Assembly: GCA_963841995.1 (NCBI GenBank)
Contig: CAWJEX010000018.1
Span: forward strand, 198,473 to 262,472
Length of the DNA stretch: 64,000 nucleotides
Reading direction: 5' to 3'
DNA from: DATDPM01 sp963841995
Lineage (GTDB): Bacteria; Pseudomonadota; Alphaproteobacteria; DATDPM01
Positions 8,031-16,894 of the stretch are shown piece by piece; the stretch's first letter is position 1; every line of letters begins with the position of its first letter. Both the position numbers and the translations under genes were made by a program. The notes beneath the pieces were generated by a model. It searched no databases. It was not told where the DNA came from and was given only the letters and a program-made list of their open reading frames with translations.

Positions 8031-9272
8031 ATGGATCTTCCCCATTTGTACCGGAGGCAGTTCCTGTGGGCCTCGTTGGCGACAATGTCGAGCGCGATGA
8101 TGTCAACATGGCCCGGCGATGTCGCAGCGAAGACAGAAAAGGACAATGAACGCGAATCCTCGCACCAAACCGATGGTGTAACGCTCTTTCTCGCCGGGGA
8201 TGTGATGGTGGGGCGAGGCATCGACCAAGTGCTGCCGCATCCAAGCGATCCGAAGCTCTATGAACCTTACGTTGCTTCGGCGGTCGATTATGTAGAGCTC
8301 GCAGAAAGAGCCAACGGGCCGATCCCCCGCCCGGTCGATTTCACCTATGTCTGGGGCGATGGCTTGACCGAGCTCGATCGCAGGCGGCCGGACATTCGGG
8401 TCGTCAATCTGGAAACGGCGGTGACCAACGCCCAAGAGCCTGCGCCAAAAGGCATCAATTACAAGATCAATCCTGCAAACTCCGGGGTCCTCACCGCGGC
8501 GCGATTGGATTGCTGTGCCCTTGCCAACAATCATGCGTTGGACTGGGGGCCGCCCGGTTTGCTGGAAACCCTCGAGACCTTGAAGAAAGTCGGCATCAAA
8601 GAAGTGGGAGCAGGACGCGATGCTTTGGAGGCGGCCGCGCCGGCGATCATTCCGGTTAGGGGAGGAAGGCGGGTCGTGATTTTTGGCTTCGGTTCGGTCA
8701 CCAGCGGCATCCCGCGCCTATGGCAGGCGGGCAACCACCAGCCGGGAATTAACCTATTGCCCGATCTTTCCCCATCGACCGCGGCTGCAATCGCCCAGCA
8801 GGTCCGGAAGGCGAGGTTGCCGGGGGATATCGTCGTGGCGTCCATTCATTGGGGCGCAAACTGGGGCTATGATATTTCCGATGAACAAATCGCGTTCGCA
8901 CATGCCCTTATCGACGGCGACGTCGATGTGGTGTTCGGCCATTCGTCGCACCACCCAAAGGCCATCGAGGTTTACCGCGATAAGCTGGTTCTCTATGGCT
9001 GCGGCGATCTATTGAATGACTATGAAGGGATTGGCGGATATGAGTTGTATCGAAGCGATCTCGCGCTCATGTATTTCCCGACGGTTGAGGCAGGTAGCGG
9101 GACATTGGCCGAACTCGTCATGGTGCCCTTTCAGCTTCGCAAGTTTCGGCTCGATCGCGTATCGGGACCTGACGCAGCATGGCTGAGTGCAACATTAAAT
9201 AAGGAAGGGGAAAAATTCGGAACGCGCGTCTTTTTGAACGCGGACAATACGCTCGCGCTGCAGTGGGGCTGA
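8031..9272 (+). CDS. CapA-family protein (PGA_cap metallophosphoesterase fold)
   Basis: 413 residues from ATG 8031 (AGAGG, 7-nt spacing). The N-terminus LYRRQFLWAS followed by a hydrophobic run resembles a Tat signal, suggesting export in folded form. The body has the family landmarks: LFLAGDVMVGRGID, VVNLETAVT, CALANNHALDWG, VVASIHWGANWG and VVFGHSSHHPKAIEVYRDKLVLYGCGD. CapA proteins were named from poly-gamma-glutamate capsule synthesis, but most members outside that operon have no tested role, and no capB or capC is near. It sits 57 bp after the MlaD-like gene and immediately before the kinase-like gene at 9310, probably in one operon. Confidence 0.8.
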   Translation: MDLPHLYRRQFLWASLATMSSAMMSTWPGDVAAKTEKDNERESSHQTDGVTLFLAGDVMVGRGIDQVLPHPSDPKLYEPYVASAVDYVELAERANGPIPRPVDFTYVWGDGLTELDRRRPDIRVVNLETAVTNAQEPAPKGINYKINPANSGVLTAARLDCCALANNHALDWGPPGLLETLETLKKVGIKEVGAGRDALEAAAPAIIPVRGGRRVVIFGFGSVTSGIPRLWQAGNHQPGINLLPDLSPSTAAAIAQQVRKARLPGDIVVASIHWGANWGYDISDEQIAFAHALIDGDVDVVFGHSSHHPKAIEVYRDKLVLYGCGDLLNDYEGIGGYELYRSDLALMYFPTVEAGSGTLAELVMVPFQLRKFRLDRVSGPDAAWLSATLNKEGEKFGTRVFLNADNTLALQWG

Positions 9273-9309
9273 TACGTTGCGCGGGAAAAGTTTGCGAGTG
9301 TCACGTGTC

Positions 9310-10336
9310 ATGAAAATCGGCAATCACCTTGTTCACACCCTCGACGCGAAGGTGGAGGCCCTTCGGCAGCCATCGATCTACCCTGAGAATCCCAGCCGCG
9401 TCACGGCCTTGGAAACGCACATGTCGTGGGTGTTTCTGACCGACGACCGCGCCTACAAGCTCAAGAAGCCGGTCCGTTATGAGTTTCTCGACTTCAGCAC
9501 GATCGAGGCGCGGCGCCACGACTGCGAAGAAGAATTGCGGTTGAATCGGCGACTTGCGAAGGATGTCTATTTAGATGTCGTGCCGCTGGTGGCGGATGCG
9601 GACGGCAACCTGCATTTGGGCGGCGACGGCGTGGCAGTGGACTGGCTTGTCAAAATGCGCCGGCTGCCGGCTGAACGGACGCTGCAAGAAGCCATTCGCA
9701 ACAATTCCTATACCGATGACGACATAGCGCGGGTCGCCTCGCTGTTAAGCCGATTCTACAAGCAGGCGAATTGCGTCGAGGTCGGAGTTCGCGGAATATC
9801 GCGAACGTTTTGTCCGCGACATTCAGGCGAACGAGGCCGAGCTGGGCAAGGCGGCGCACCAGCCGGCGATGGGCCAAGTGCGTTACGTGCATGCCGCCCA
9901 GCGCCATTTCCTCGAAGAGCGAAGGGAATTGTTCGACGCCCGCGTCCTGGAGCGTCGGATCGTCGAAGCGCACGGCGATCTGAGGCCGGAACACGTTTAT
10001 TTAGGCCCTGAACCGGTCATCACCGATTGCCTGGAGTTCAATCTGCAGTTCCGGACGCTTGATCCTGCCGATGAACTGGCATTTCTGGCCATGGAGTGCG
10101 CGCGCTTGGGCGCGCCGTCCATCGAACCCATTCTGCTTAATACTTATCAAGAAATAACCGGCGATCGGCCGCCCGAAACTCTCATCGCGTTCTATAAAGG
10201 GGTTCGTGCTTGCCTGCGGGCGAAGCTCGCGCTATGGCACCTGCGCGATTCCACGGTTCGAGAGCCGGACAAGTGGCGCAGCATGGCCACGCGTTACCTG
10301 CGAATCGCCGAAAGCTGCGCCAGCCAGCTCGCATGA
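9310..10336 (+). pseudogene. Aminoglycoside-phosphotransferase-like kinase (COG2187) with one frameshift
   Basis: The first part (MKIGNHLVHTLDAKVEALRQ through SLLSRFYKQA) and the second part (EFAEYRERFVRDIQANEAEL through RIAESCASQLA) lie in different frames, joined near 9782-9788. Together they cover a COG2187 protein. The kinase landmarks are KLKKPVRYEFLDFS early, VEAHGDLRPEHVYL (a Brenner-type catalytic loop with HGD) and ITDCLEFN (metal-binding Asp). The family is uncharacterised and probably phosphorylates a small molecule. Both sides of the break are well conserved, so either a one-base error or a young mutation explains it. ATG 9310 is preferred; an upstream TTG at 9277 would add 11 residues. 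Confidence 0.72.
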
Positions 10337-10361
10337 TCGCCGCGATCCGGCGCCGAACGGG

Positions 10362-11351
10362 TTATGTTTCCAAGAGGTCCACGATCGACCCACCCGCATG
10401 GATCCGGGCGATCGCTTCCCCAAACAATATCGAGGTATCCAAGACGACGAGTTTTCTGGCGGCGAGATCGGGGTCAAGACGGAAATGAGGGATCGTATCC
10501 GTTGTAACGATTTTTTCGATTTCTGCGCCGGAAAGTGCGTCGTTCGCACCTGCAACGAAGAGGCCGTGCGACGCGGCGGCGAAGACTTTGCCCGATCCCG
10601 CGTTGCGGCACGTCTGCGCCGCACGAGCAAGAGTTGTTCCCGTGCTGATCAAGTCGTCGATCAAGACAACGACTCGATTCTTGACGTCTCCGACGATTGC
10701 ATCACCGCTCACAACGCCGGCACTCCGCCGCTTCTCGACGAACGCCGCCGGCATGTCCTGCTCCATGGCTTCTCCGAGCGCTTCGCGGAAGAGTTCCGCG
10801 CGCTTAACGCCGCCGACATCCGGCGAGACGACAACAACTTTGTCGCCCCGGAGTTTGTCCGCGAAATAGTCGACAAATAACTTCTTGGCCTCGAGATGAT
10901 CCGTGGCACACCGAAATGCATTTTGGAAGGCCGCGAGATTGTGAACATCGAGCGTCACCACGTGATTCGTGCCGATGGCCTCGAGAAGAGCCGCGACATA
11001 TTTCATGGTCACGGGATCGCGCGATTTGGTCTTTCGGTCTTTTCGCGCATAGGCGAGATAGGGAATAATGGTCGTTACCCGGCCGGCCGACGCGTCCCGC
11101 AGAGCGCCGACAAAAAACAGCAATCTGCAGAGCTTGTCGTTCGGGCTTTGAACGTCGTCCCCGTGCAGAGACTGAATGACGAACACGTCGCGCCCCCGGA
11201 CGTTGACGAGCGGGCGCGCCTTGTGTTCGCCATCCTCGAATTCACGCTCCTCATGGTCGCTAAGGGGAACCTCGAGACGGTGACCGATACGTTCTCCGAA
11301 TTCGCGGCTAGCATTAAGAGCGAAAAGAGTTATTTCGTCCCGAGAGATCAT
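10362..11351 (-). CDS. prs: Ribose-phosphate pyrophosphokinase (PRPP synthase)
   Basis: 329 residues, normal length. Makes 5-phosphoribosyl-1-pyrophosphate from ribose-5-phosphate and ATP, for nucleotide and NAD synthesis. Visible signatures are YARKDRKTKSRDPVT (the flexible loop over the active site), TLDVHN, VVVSPDVGGVKRAELF and the PRPP loop VVVLIDDLISTGTTLARAA. The sequence is divergent from housekeeping PrsA (the usual DRK-RP loop is altered), so this may be a second, condition-specific copy. It converges on the COG2187 gene (25 bp between them) and diverges from the hydrolase at 11528. The operator at 11441-11454 lies between, 96 bp from this start. The salvage genes that consume PRPP are adjacent. 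Confidence 0.88.
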   Translation of the reverse strand: MISRDEITLFALNASREFGERIGHRLEVPLSDHEEREFEDGEHKARPLVNVRGRDVFVIQSLHGDDVQSPNDKLCRLLFFVGALRDASAGRVTTIIPYLAYARKDRKTKSRDPVTMKYVAALLEAIGTNHVVTLDVHNLAAFQNAFRCATDHLEAKKLFVDYFADKLRGDKVVVVSPDVGGVKRAELFREALGEAMEQDMPAAFVEKRRSAGVVSGDAIVGDVKNRVVVLIDDLISTGTTLARAAQTCRNAGSGKVFAAASHGLFVAGANDALSGAEIEKIVTTDTIPHFRLDPDLAARKLVVLDTSILFGEAIARIHAGGSIVDLLET

Positions 11352-11440
11352 CCCTTGACGCCTTGCGTTGGCAACCGGACCGCCCCATGCGAGCCACTAG
11401 GCGAAGTGATCTAACTATACATCAACGAATTGCGGCTTTC

Positions 11441-11454
11441 TTGACTTGAATCAA
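11441..11454. promoter_or_regulatory. FNR/FixK-type operator in the prs/hydrolase divergent region
   Basis: TTGAC-TTGA-ATCAA. The centre is 80 bp before the hydrolase start (11528) and 96 bp before the prs start (11351, other strand), so one site could serve both. Confidence 0.68.
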
Positions 11455-11527
11455 TGAACTCGAACGCGGATAGCATGATGATTCGCCACGGGTTTTGGTT
11501 GGCCGTCGAGCCTGGAAAGGAAGTCGC

Positions 11528-12181
11528 ATGAAGGTTCGGGAAGTCCAGATACCGCCGCTGCGGCTTGAGGGCATATTGAACTGGCCGCATGACGCCGGCG
11601 GCGCCGTGCTGTTTGCCCACGGCAGCGGCAGCAGCAGGCTCAGCCCGCGCAATATGCAGGTGGCTGCAGTTCTGAATGAAGCCGGTCTAGGCACATTGCT
11701 GTTCGATCTTCTGACCGAGGACGAGGCGGAAGATCGCGCTAATGTCTTTGATATCGGACTTCTTGCCGAACGCCTTGGGCTCGCAACGAAATGGCTTCGC
11801 GGGCAGGCGGGTCTGCAACACGCGCGGGTGGGATATTTCGGCGCCAGCACGGGCGCTGCCGCGGCGCTTGTCGCCGCGGCGTTTCCGGATAACCAAATTG
11901 GCGCTGTCGTCTCTCGTGGCGGACGCCCCGACCTTGCCGGTTCCGCCTTGAGGCAGATGAAGGCCCCCACCCTCCTCATCGTGGGCGGCGCTGATGATGT
12001 CGTGCTTGAACTGAACAGAGCGGCGCTTGGCGAAATTCGATGCGAAAAGAGACTCGAAATCGTGCCGGGCGCCACGCATCTCTTCGAGGAGACCGGGGCC
12101 CTTGAACAGGTTGCCGATCTCGCCGCGCATTGGTTCCGCGATCATCTCGTCGCACAATCATCGAGGCATCGCAGTGTTTAG
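11528..12181 (+). CDS. Alpha/beta hydrolase of the dienelactone-hydrolase type
   Basis: 217 residues from ATG 11528 (AAAGGAAG, 4-nt gap). The fold is visible: strand plus oxyanion segment VLFAHGSGSSRLSPRN, nucleophile elbow GYFGASTGAAAAL (Ser in G-x-S-x-G), acid strand TLLIVGGADDVV and catalytic His in GATHLFEE. The substrate is unknown. The gene is followed with an 8-nt overlap by a phosphoribosyltransferase. The pair hydrolase plus phosphoribosyltransferase, sometimes fused, is one I have met in alphaproteobacterial stress clusters (recollection, not checked). The operator at 11441 probably controls the three-gene unit. Confidence 0.85.
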   Translation: MKVREVQIPPLRLEGILNWPHDAGGAVLFAHGSGSSRLSPRNMQVAAVLNEAGLGTLLFDLLTEDEAEDRANVFDIGLLAERLGLATKWLRGQAGLQHARVGYFGASTGAAAALVAAAFPDNQIGAVVSRGGRPDLAGSALRQMKAPTLLIVGGADDVVLELNRAALGEIRCEKRLEIVPGATHLFEETGALEQVADLAAHWFRDHLVAQSSRHRSV

Positions 12182-12863
12182 GGATCGGACGGAAGCGGGT
12201 TGCAAACTCGGCGAACGCCTCCTGCGGTTCAAGGCGAAGCATCCGCTCGTGCTCGCCCTTCCGCGCGGTGGCGTGGCCGTGGCCTTTGAGATCGCGCGGA
12301 TGCTGGCAGCGCAGCTCGACGTTGTCCTGGTCCGCAAGATCGGCGCGCCGATGCAACCTGAGCTTGCCATTGGCGCGATCGCAGACGGCGAACATCCGGA
12401 AACAGTGGTCAATCGCGACGTTGTTGACGCCTTGGGCATTCCCGTCAGCTATCTTGAGGAGGAACGCGAGCGCCAATTGACGGAGATCGAACGGCGGCGG
12501 AAGCTCTATCTGGCGGGCCGGCCCCGCCCGACTATCGCCGGCAAGACCGTAATCGTGGTCGATGACGGGATCGCTACCGGCGCCACGATGCGGGCGGCCC
12601 TGCGCGCGGTGCGGCGGGCTGGGCCAAAGCGATTGGTTCTCGCTGTTCCCATCTCATCGGCGCAAGCCATTAGCGAATTGCAGCATGACGTGGACGACGT
12701 CGAATGCCTCGAATTGCCGGAAGATCTCTGGGCGATCGGAGGGCACTACGAGGATTTCACCCAGGTTACGGATTCGGATGTGACGACCATGCTCCAAGAA
12801 GCCGCTCGATTCGTCGAGGCAGAATCCAGTGGCTCTCCTTGCGGCGGCAAAACGCGCGCTTGA
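12174..12863 (+). CDS. Phosphoribosyltransferase (type I PRTase)
   Basis: 229 residues using GTG 12174, which overlaps the hydrolase stop and begins VFRDRTEAG as related proteins do. The upstream ATG at 12027 would lie inside the hydrolase and is unlikely. The PRPP-binding signature VIVVDDGIATGATMRAAL is intact. LVLALPRGGVAVAFEIA is the first PRTase strand-loop, and VLVRKIGAPMQPELAIGAI follows. The base acceptor cannot be read from sequence. It lies between a hydrolase and nicotinate phosphoribosyltransferase, downstream of a divergent PRPP synthase. The supply and use of PRPP are therefore encoded side by side. Confidence 0.85.
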   Translation: MFRDRTEAGCKLGERLLRFKAKHPLVLALPRGGVAVAFEIARMLAAQLDVVLVRKIGAPMQPELAIGAIADGEHPETVVNRDVVDALGIPVSYLEEERERQLTEIERRRKLYLAGRPRPTIAGKTVIVVDDGIATGATMRAALRAVRRAGPKRLVLAVPISSAQAISELQHDVDDVECLELPEDLWAIGGHYEDFTQVTDSDVTTMLQEAARFVEAESSGSPCGGKTRA

Positions 12864-12945
12864 AATATCCACCCTCGGCCGGCAGACGCGCGGCCGACAT
12901 ATCATCAGCGCCCTTGCGATTGCGTTACCAAGTCCCTGTGACATT

Positions 12946-14307
12946 ATGAGTTCGGCTTTGGCAGCAACTGCGGTGATCCCCATGCTTTCGCCGCTCCTCA
13001 CCGATCTGTATCAGCTCACGATGCTTCAAGCTTATTGGAAGCACCGGATGCAGGAAATCGCGGTGTTTGAATTCTACGTCCGCAAATTGCCGCCGCAGCG
13101 AAATTTTCTCTTGGCGGCCGGGTTGGAACAGGCCTTGGGCTTTCTCGAAACCCTGCAATTTACCACCGACGAGGTTGCATGGCTGGGTCAAAGCAAGCCC
13201 TTCGATCCCGGGTTTCTGAAGTGGCTCAAAGGGCTTCGGTTCACCGGTGACGTGGATGGAATGCCGGAGGGAACGGTCTTTTTCCCGGGCGAGCCAATCT
13301 TGCGCGTGACAGCACCTCTTCCCGAGGCGCAGTTGGTCGAGAGCCGGCTCGTGAATCTGCTGAATTTTCAATCGACCATCGCATCGAAGGCGGCGCGCAT
13401 GGTCCTGGTACGCCCCGACGCGCTGTTGATCGATTTCGGCTTGCGGCGCGCTCACGGCGCCGAAGCGGGACTGATGGCGGCGCGCGCAAGCTTTATCGCC
13501 GGATTTGCAGGCACCGCGACCCTGCTCGCCGAACGCGAATTTGGAATCCCCGCTTTCGGCACCATGGCTCATTCCTTCGTAGAGGCCCACGATAATGAGG
13601 CCCAGGCGTTCCTTCGGTTCGCGCAAACTTGGCCAAAAGACGTGGTCTTCCTCATCGATACCTATGATACCGAGGAAGGCGCCCGCACCGTGGTTCGCCT
13701 TGCGCCGCATCTCAAGCGAGCCGGTGTCACCCTGCGCGGTGTACGGCTTGATAGCGGCGATTTGATCGCCTTATCGCATCGCGTGCGTCGTATCCTCGAC
13801 GACGGCGGCCTTCGGGAAGTGCAGATCCTGGCGAGCAGCAGTGTCGACGAATATTTCATGGAGCGTGCGGCGACTGCGGGGGCGCCCATCGACGGCTTTG
13901 GCATCGGGACGCATCTGACGACATCGTCCGACGCCCCCTATCTCGATTGTGCTTACAAATTGATGGAATACGCCGGCTTGCCTCGGCGCAAGCGATCGTC
14001 TGGGAAAGAGACGTTGCCCGGCCGCAAGCAAGTGTTCCGGCAATTCGATGCGGACAGCCGCATCGTCCGCGATATCGTTACCGTTGACGGCGACCGGCAA
14101 GCGGGAACGCCGCTCATCGTACCTCTAATGCGGGCGGGGCGACGGGTCGTTTCGGCGGAACCGCTCTCGGCTGCCCGCACCCGTGCCGCTACGGGACTTG
14201 CCCGATTGCCGGAAAACCTGCGCCGGATTGCCGCCGCTCCCCCTTTCACGGTCACCGTTGTGCAAGCGCTTCGCGACCTGGCCCGTGCCGCGGACGAGCG
14301 CCAGTAA
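12946..14307 (+). CDS. pncB: Nicotinate phosphoribosyltransferase
   Basis: 453 residues from ATG 12946; ATG 12982, starting MLSPLLTDLYQLTML, is an equally good choice and matches the family N-terminus. Family landmarks are LTDLYQLTMLQAY, FEFYVRKLPPQRNFLLAAGLE, FGTMAHSFVEAH and VRLDSGDLIALSH. The enzyme joins nicotinate to PRPP, with ATP hydrolysis, to form nicotinate mononucleotide, the committed step of Preiss-Handler NAD salvage. It converges with pncA, which makes nicotinate from nicotinamide, only 15 bp away. Together with the neighbouring PRPP synthase this encodes a complete nicotinamide-to-NaMN route. Confidence 0.92.
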   Translation: MSSALAATAVIPMLSPLLTDLYQLTMLQAYWKHRMQEIAVFEFYVRKLPPQRNFLLAAGLEQALGFLETLQFTTDEVAWLGQSKPFDPGFLKWLKGLRFTGDVDGMPEGTVFFPGEPILRVTAPLPEAQLVESRLVNLLNFQSTIASKAARMVLVRPDALLIDFGLRRAHGAEAGLMAARASFIAGFAGTATLLAEREFGIPAFGTMAHSFVEAHDNEAQAFLRFAQTWPKDVVFLIDTYDTEEGARTVVRLAPHLKRAGVTLRGVRLDSGDLIALSHRVRRILDDGGLREVQILASSSVDEYFMERAATAGAPIDGFGIGTHLTTSSDAPYLDCAYKLMEYAGLPRRKRSSGKETLPGRKQVFRQFDADSRIVRDIVTVDGDRQAGTPLIVPLMRAGRRVVSAEPLSAARTRAATGLARLPENLRRIAAAPPFTVTVVQALRDLARAADERQ

Positions 14308-14322
14308 CGTCCCTCATCAAGA

Positions 14323-14973
14323 TCACGAATTCCCCATAATTGTTTCGTACGTAACGAAGCCGACGCCCGAAGCGTGCATTTCGTCAAGCGCTGCGCGCAG
14401 CGAGCCTTCGAGATCGATCGCGCGGCAAGCGGACTCGACGACGGTGGCTTCGAACCCTTCGCGTCGGGCGTCAAGCGCCGAGAAGCGAACACAGTAATCC
14501 GTGGCCAGACCGCCGAGGAAAGCGCGATGGACCCCTCGCTCGCGGAGATAGCCGCCGAGGCCGGTCGGCGTTTCGCGATCATTCTCGTAGAACGCTGAAT
14601 AGGAATCGATGTTCCTGTGAAAACCCTTGCGCAGGATCAGCTCGGCGAAAGGAATGTCGAGATCGGGATGGAAGGCTGCGCCGACGCTCCCCTGGATGCA
14701 ATGGTCCGGCCATAGCGTTTGGAGTCCGTAAGCAAGCCCGATCGTATCGTAAGGGCGCTTGCCCGGGTGCGAACTGGCGAAGGAAACATGCCCTTTGGGG
14801 TGCCAATCCTGCACCAAAACAATGTGGGGGAAATGCCGCGCCAAGCGGTTTATGACGGGTACGATTTCATCGCCGTGCGGCACGGCCAGTGCCCCGCCCG
14901 GGCAAAAATCATTCTGGACATCCGTGACGAGAAGAACGTCGCTTTCCGTCGGAGCGATTCGAAGCGCCGCCAT
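14323..14973 (-). CDS. pncA: Nicotinamidase (isochorismatase-like hydrolase)
   Basis: 216 residues. Hydrolyses nicotinamide to nicotinate and ammonia. The Asp-Lys-Cys triad is visible: Asp in LLVTDVQNDFCPGG, Lys in ELILRKGF, Cys in GLATDYCVRFSALDA. The metal site motif DWHPKGHVSFASSH is intact. It is the last gene of a minus-strand series (17162 to 14323) whose head carries the operator at 17239. It is separated from the metallohydrolase gene by 120 bp, so its own promoter is possible. Its tail faces pncB. Confidence 0.93.
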   Translation of the reverse strand: MAALRIAPTESDVLLVTDVQNDFCPGGALAVPHGDEIVPVINRLARHFPHIVLVQDWHPKGHVSFASSHPGKRPYDTIGLAYGLQTLWPDHCIQGSVGAAFHPDLDIPFAELILRKGFHRNIDSYSAFYENDRETPTGLGGYLRERGVHRAFLGGLATDYCVRFSALDARREGFEATVVESACRAIDLEGSLRAALDEMHASGVGFVTYETIMGNS

Positions 14974-15093
14974 CCTGCTATGCGACCTCTCGGTATGGCT
15001 GAGTCGGTTCGATCATAACCAACAAAGCGATCGGTTGCGAGACGCTAAAGCGCGAAAGCCGTCCGATCACCATCGACGGTGGGAGGCGCTTCA

Positions 15094-16101
15094 TCAACGG
15101 CCGCGAAACGCGGCTTCGGCTTCCGAAACGAGATCGTCCTCCATCCCCTTATATCGGGGCGAGAAATGGAACGTCACCATATCCTTCACCGCGGCTTGCC
15201 GCGCGATCAAACCTGCCTGGGCAGCGGTCAGATGATTTTTGCGGCCGGCGATCTCCGAATCTTTTTCCAGGAAGGGCGTTTCGATGAACAACACGTCGGC
15301 ACGGTCGGCGAGCTCCACGATCCGCCGAAGGTTTTCCTCATGAAAGCGCACATCGGTGACGTAGGCGATTTTTTGTCCGGGAACAACGTGGAGAGTGTCC
15401 CTTAAATCGCGCAAGGCCAGGAAATGTTCATGCTGCACCGTACCCTCGCGCCACCAAGCGCGGATTGGTGTTTCGTCCGGTGCGTCGGCAAGCACCGCCG
15501 CCTTTACGTCTTGAAGCCAACTGCCCACGGCCAGGCCCATCTCCTGCAGGCGAACCTTGAGTATGTTGACATGCCGCTTCTCTTCGAGGGCGAAGGCGAG
15601 GCACGGAATGCCATGATCGAGCACCGCCGCCCGAATGCGGCAGGCATCATCCTCGAATAGAACGCCGAAAACACTGGCCTGTTCGGGGAGATCCTCGCGG
15701 ACGAATGCAGCGCGGCAATCGAATGCGGCGCGCGCGAGATGGCCGGCGGCGCCGACCTCGGCTACCTCGATGGTCAGGCTTTCGGCGAAATTCTGCACGA
15801 GGTTCCAACTGTAGGCGGCAAGTTTATGGTCGACGCGATCGATCAATCCGATTGGACCGAAGATCCGAAGCCGCACGCCACGTCCGAGTAGCGTACGCAG
15901 CAGCTGATCGAACCCCACAAAATGATCCATATGAGTATGTGAGACAAAGATATGTCCCACGCGCAGCAGCTTACGTCCCGAAAGCCCGGAAAGGTCTCCG
16001 AGATCGAACAGCATTGCGCGCCGCTGGAACAAAAAATCGAGATAGATCCCGGGATCGCCGAAGCGATCATTGATAAGCGCAGCTTGGACGAGCGGCTTCA
16101 T
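15094..16101 (-). CDS. MBL-fold metallohydrolase, RNase Z-like
   Basis: 335 residues. The metallo-beta-lactamase motif FVSHTHMDHFVGFDQLLR and the downstream metal ligands (VLDHGIPCLAF, DVRFHEEN, FHFSPRY) resemble RNase Z/ElaC proteins. The sequence starts MKPLVQAALINDRFGDPGIY, which differs from classic tRNase Z, so a non-tRNA substrate is quite possible. It follows the BON-domain gene by 70 bp on the same strand and precedes pncA. Divergent RNase Z-like genes in stress-type clusters have no assigned role that I know of. Confidence 0.8.
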   Translation of the reverse strand: MKPLVQAALINDRFGDPGIYLDFLFQRRAMLFDLGDLSGLSGRKLLRVGHIFVSHTHMDHFVGFDQLLRTLLGRGVRLRIFGPIGLIDRVDHKLAAYSWNLVQNFAESLTIEVAEVGAAGHLARAAFDCRAAFVREDLPEQASVFGVLFEDDACRIRAAVLDHGIPCLAFALEEKRHVNILKVRLQEMGLAVGSWLQDVKAAVLADAPDETPIRAWWREGTVQHEHFLALRDLRDTLHVVPGQKIAYVTDVRFHEENLRRIVELADRADVLFIETPFLEKDSEIAGRKNHLTAAQAGLIARQAAVKDMVTFHFSPRYKGMEDDLVSEAEAAFRGR

Positions 16102-16171
16102 GATAGGAGATTAGCCCATGAAAAAGCGCTGCGCAGGGGGCATGGCACTGCGCTTTGCCCCTTCCGCCGTA

Positions 16172-16894
16172 TCAGGCGCGAACGTCGATATGATTCTCGA
16201 CCCGGTCGACGCCGAACACATACCAAGCGTCGAATTCGGCCATGTCGCGTTCGAGGTCCGATCGCACCAGGCCGGTCAGTGTCACTGCCCCGCTCTTCAC
16301 GGCGACCCGAATTTGGCCTGGATCGACAAATGGGTCCTTCTCGAGTGCTAGACGAACCGCGTCCGCGATCTCTCCGTCGTTATCTTCCTCCGGCGGCACA
16401 ACGCCGAGTCCGTTCACGACATCCCGGCTGCCAGGCAGCCACCAGGCGATGACTTCGGCCAGCCGTTTCTGCGCCAAGCCCGGCACCTCGCCGTCGAGCG
16501 TTACGATCCCGTCATTCACCGAGAGGGCAATGGCACCGCGCCGCGCCGCAGGCGGCCGACGTGCCGGCACAAGCGTCGTGCCGATGCGCTCAATAATCGC
16601 GGTTTCGGCGAGCGCCGGCTCCGAGAGCAGCGCGTCGCGCAGATGATCGCGAATCTCCTTGTCACCCATCCGGGCGGCGGGTATCACGCGCAGCCGGTCG
16701 ATGATTCCGGCGACGTCCCGATGCGCGGCGGCCCGGGCGAGGACCCGCTTTTTTGCCGCGACGTCGGCAACTTCGCCCGAAACGGTTAGCGTGCCTCCGG
16801 AATAGTCGAGGTCAATTTGTGTGCCCGGCTTAAGCCGCGGTTCGCTATGGATTGCGGCGCGAACCTCCGCGAGGACACGTTCCCGGTCAGCCAT
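16172..16894 (-). CDS. Protein with three BON domains
   Basis: 240 residues with three successive BON repeats (roughly 5-65, 75-165 and 170-238). Each has the pattern charged helix, then hydrophobic-x-V-x-x-G-x-V-T-L-x-G: GGTLTVSGEV, DGIVTLDGEV, SGAVTLTGLV. No signal peptide is visible at MADRERVLAEV, so it looks cytosolic, unlike OsmY. BON domains are thought to bind phospholipid or other hydrophobic ligands. Its ATG overlaps the end of the upstream 91-residue gene by 8 nt, so they are coupled. Confidence 0.83.
   Translation of the reverse strand: MADRERVLAEVRAAIHSEPRLKPGTQIDLDYSGGTLTVSGEVADVAAKKRVLARAAAHRDVAGIIDRLRVIPAARMGDKEIRDHLRDALLSEPALAETAIIERIGTTLVPARRPPAARRGAIALSVNDGIVTLDGEVPGLAQKRLAEVIAWWLPGSRDVVNGLGVVPPEEDNDGEIADAVRLALEKDPFVDPGQIRVAVKSGAVTLTGLVRSDLERDMAEFDAWYVFGVDRVENHIDVRA

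Noticed and set aside
8031..10336. Capsule (poly-gamma-glutamate) operon
   Set aside because: Only a CapA-like protein is present; capB, capC and any ligase are absent.
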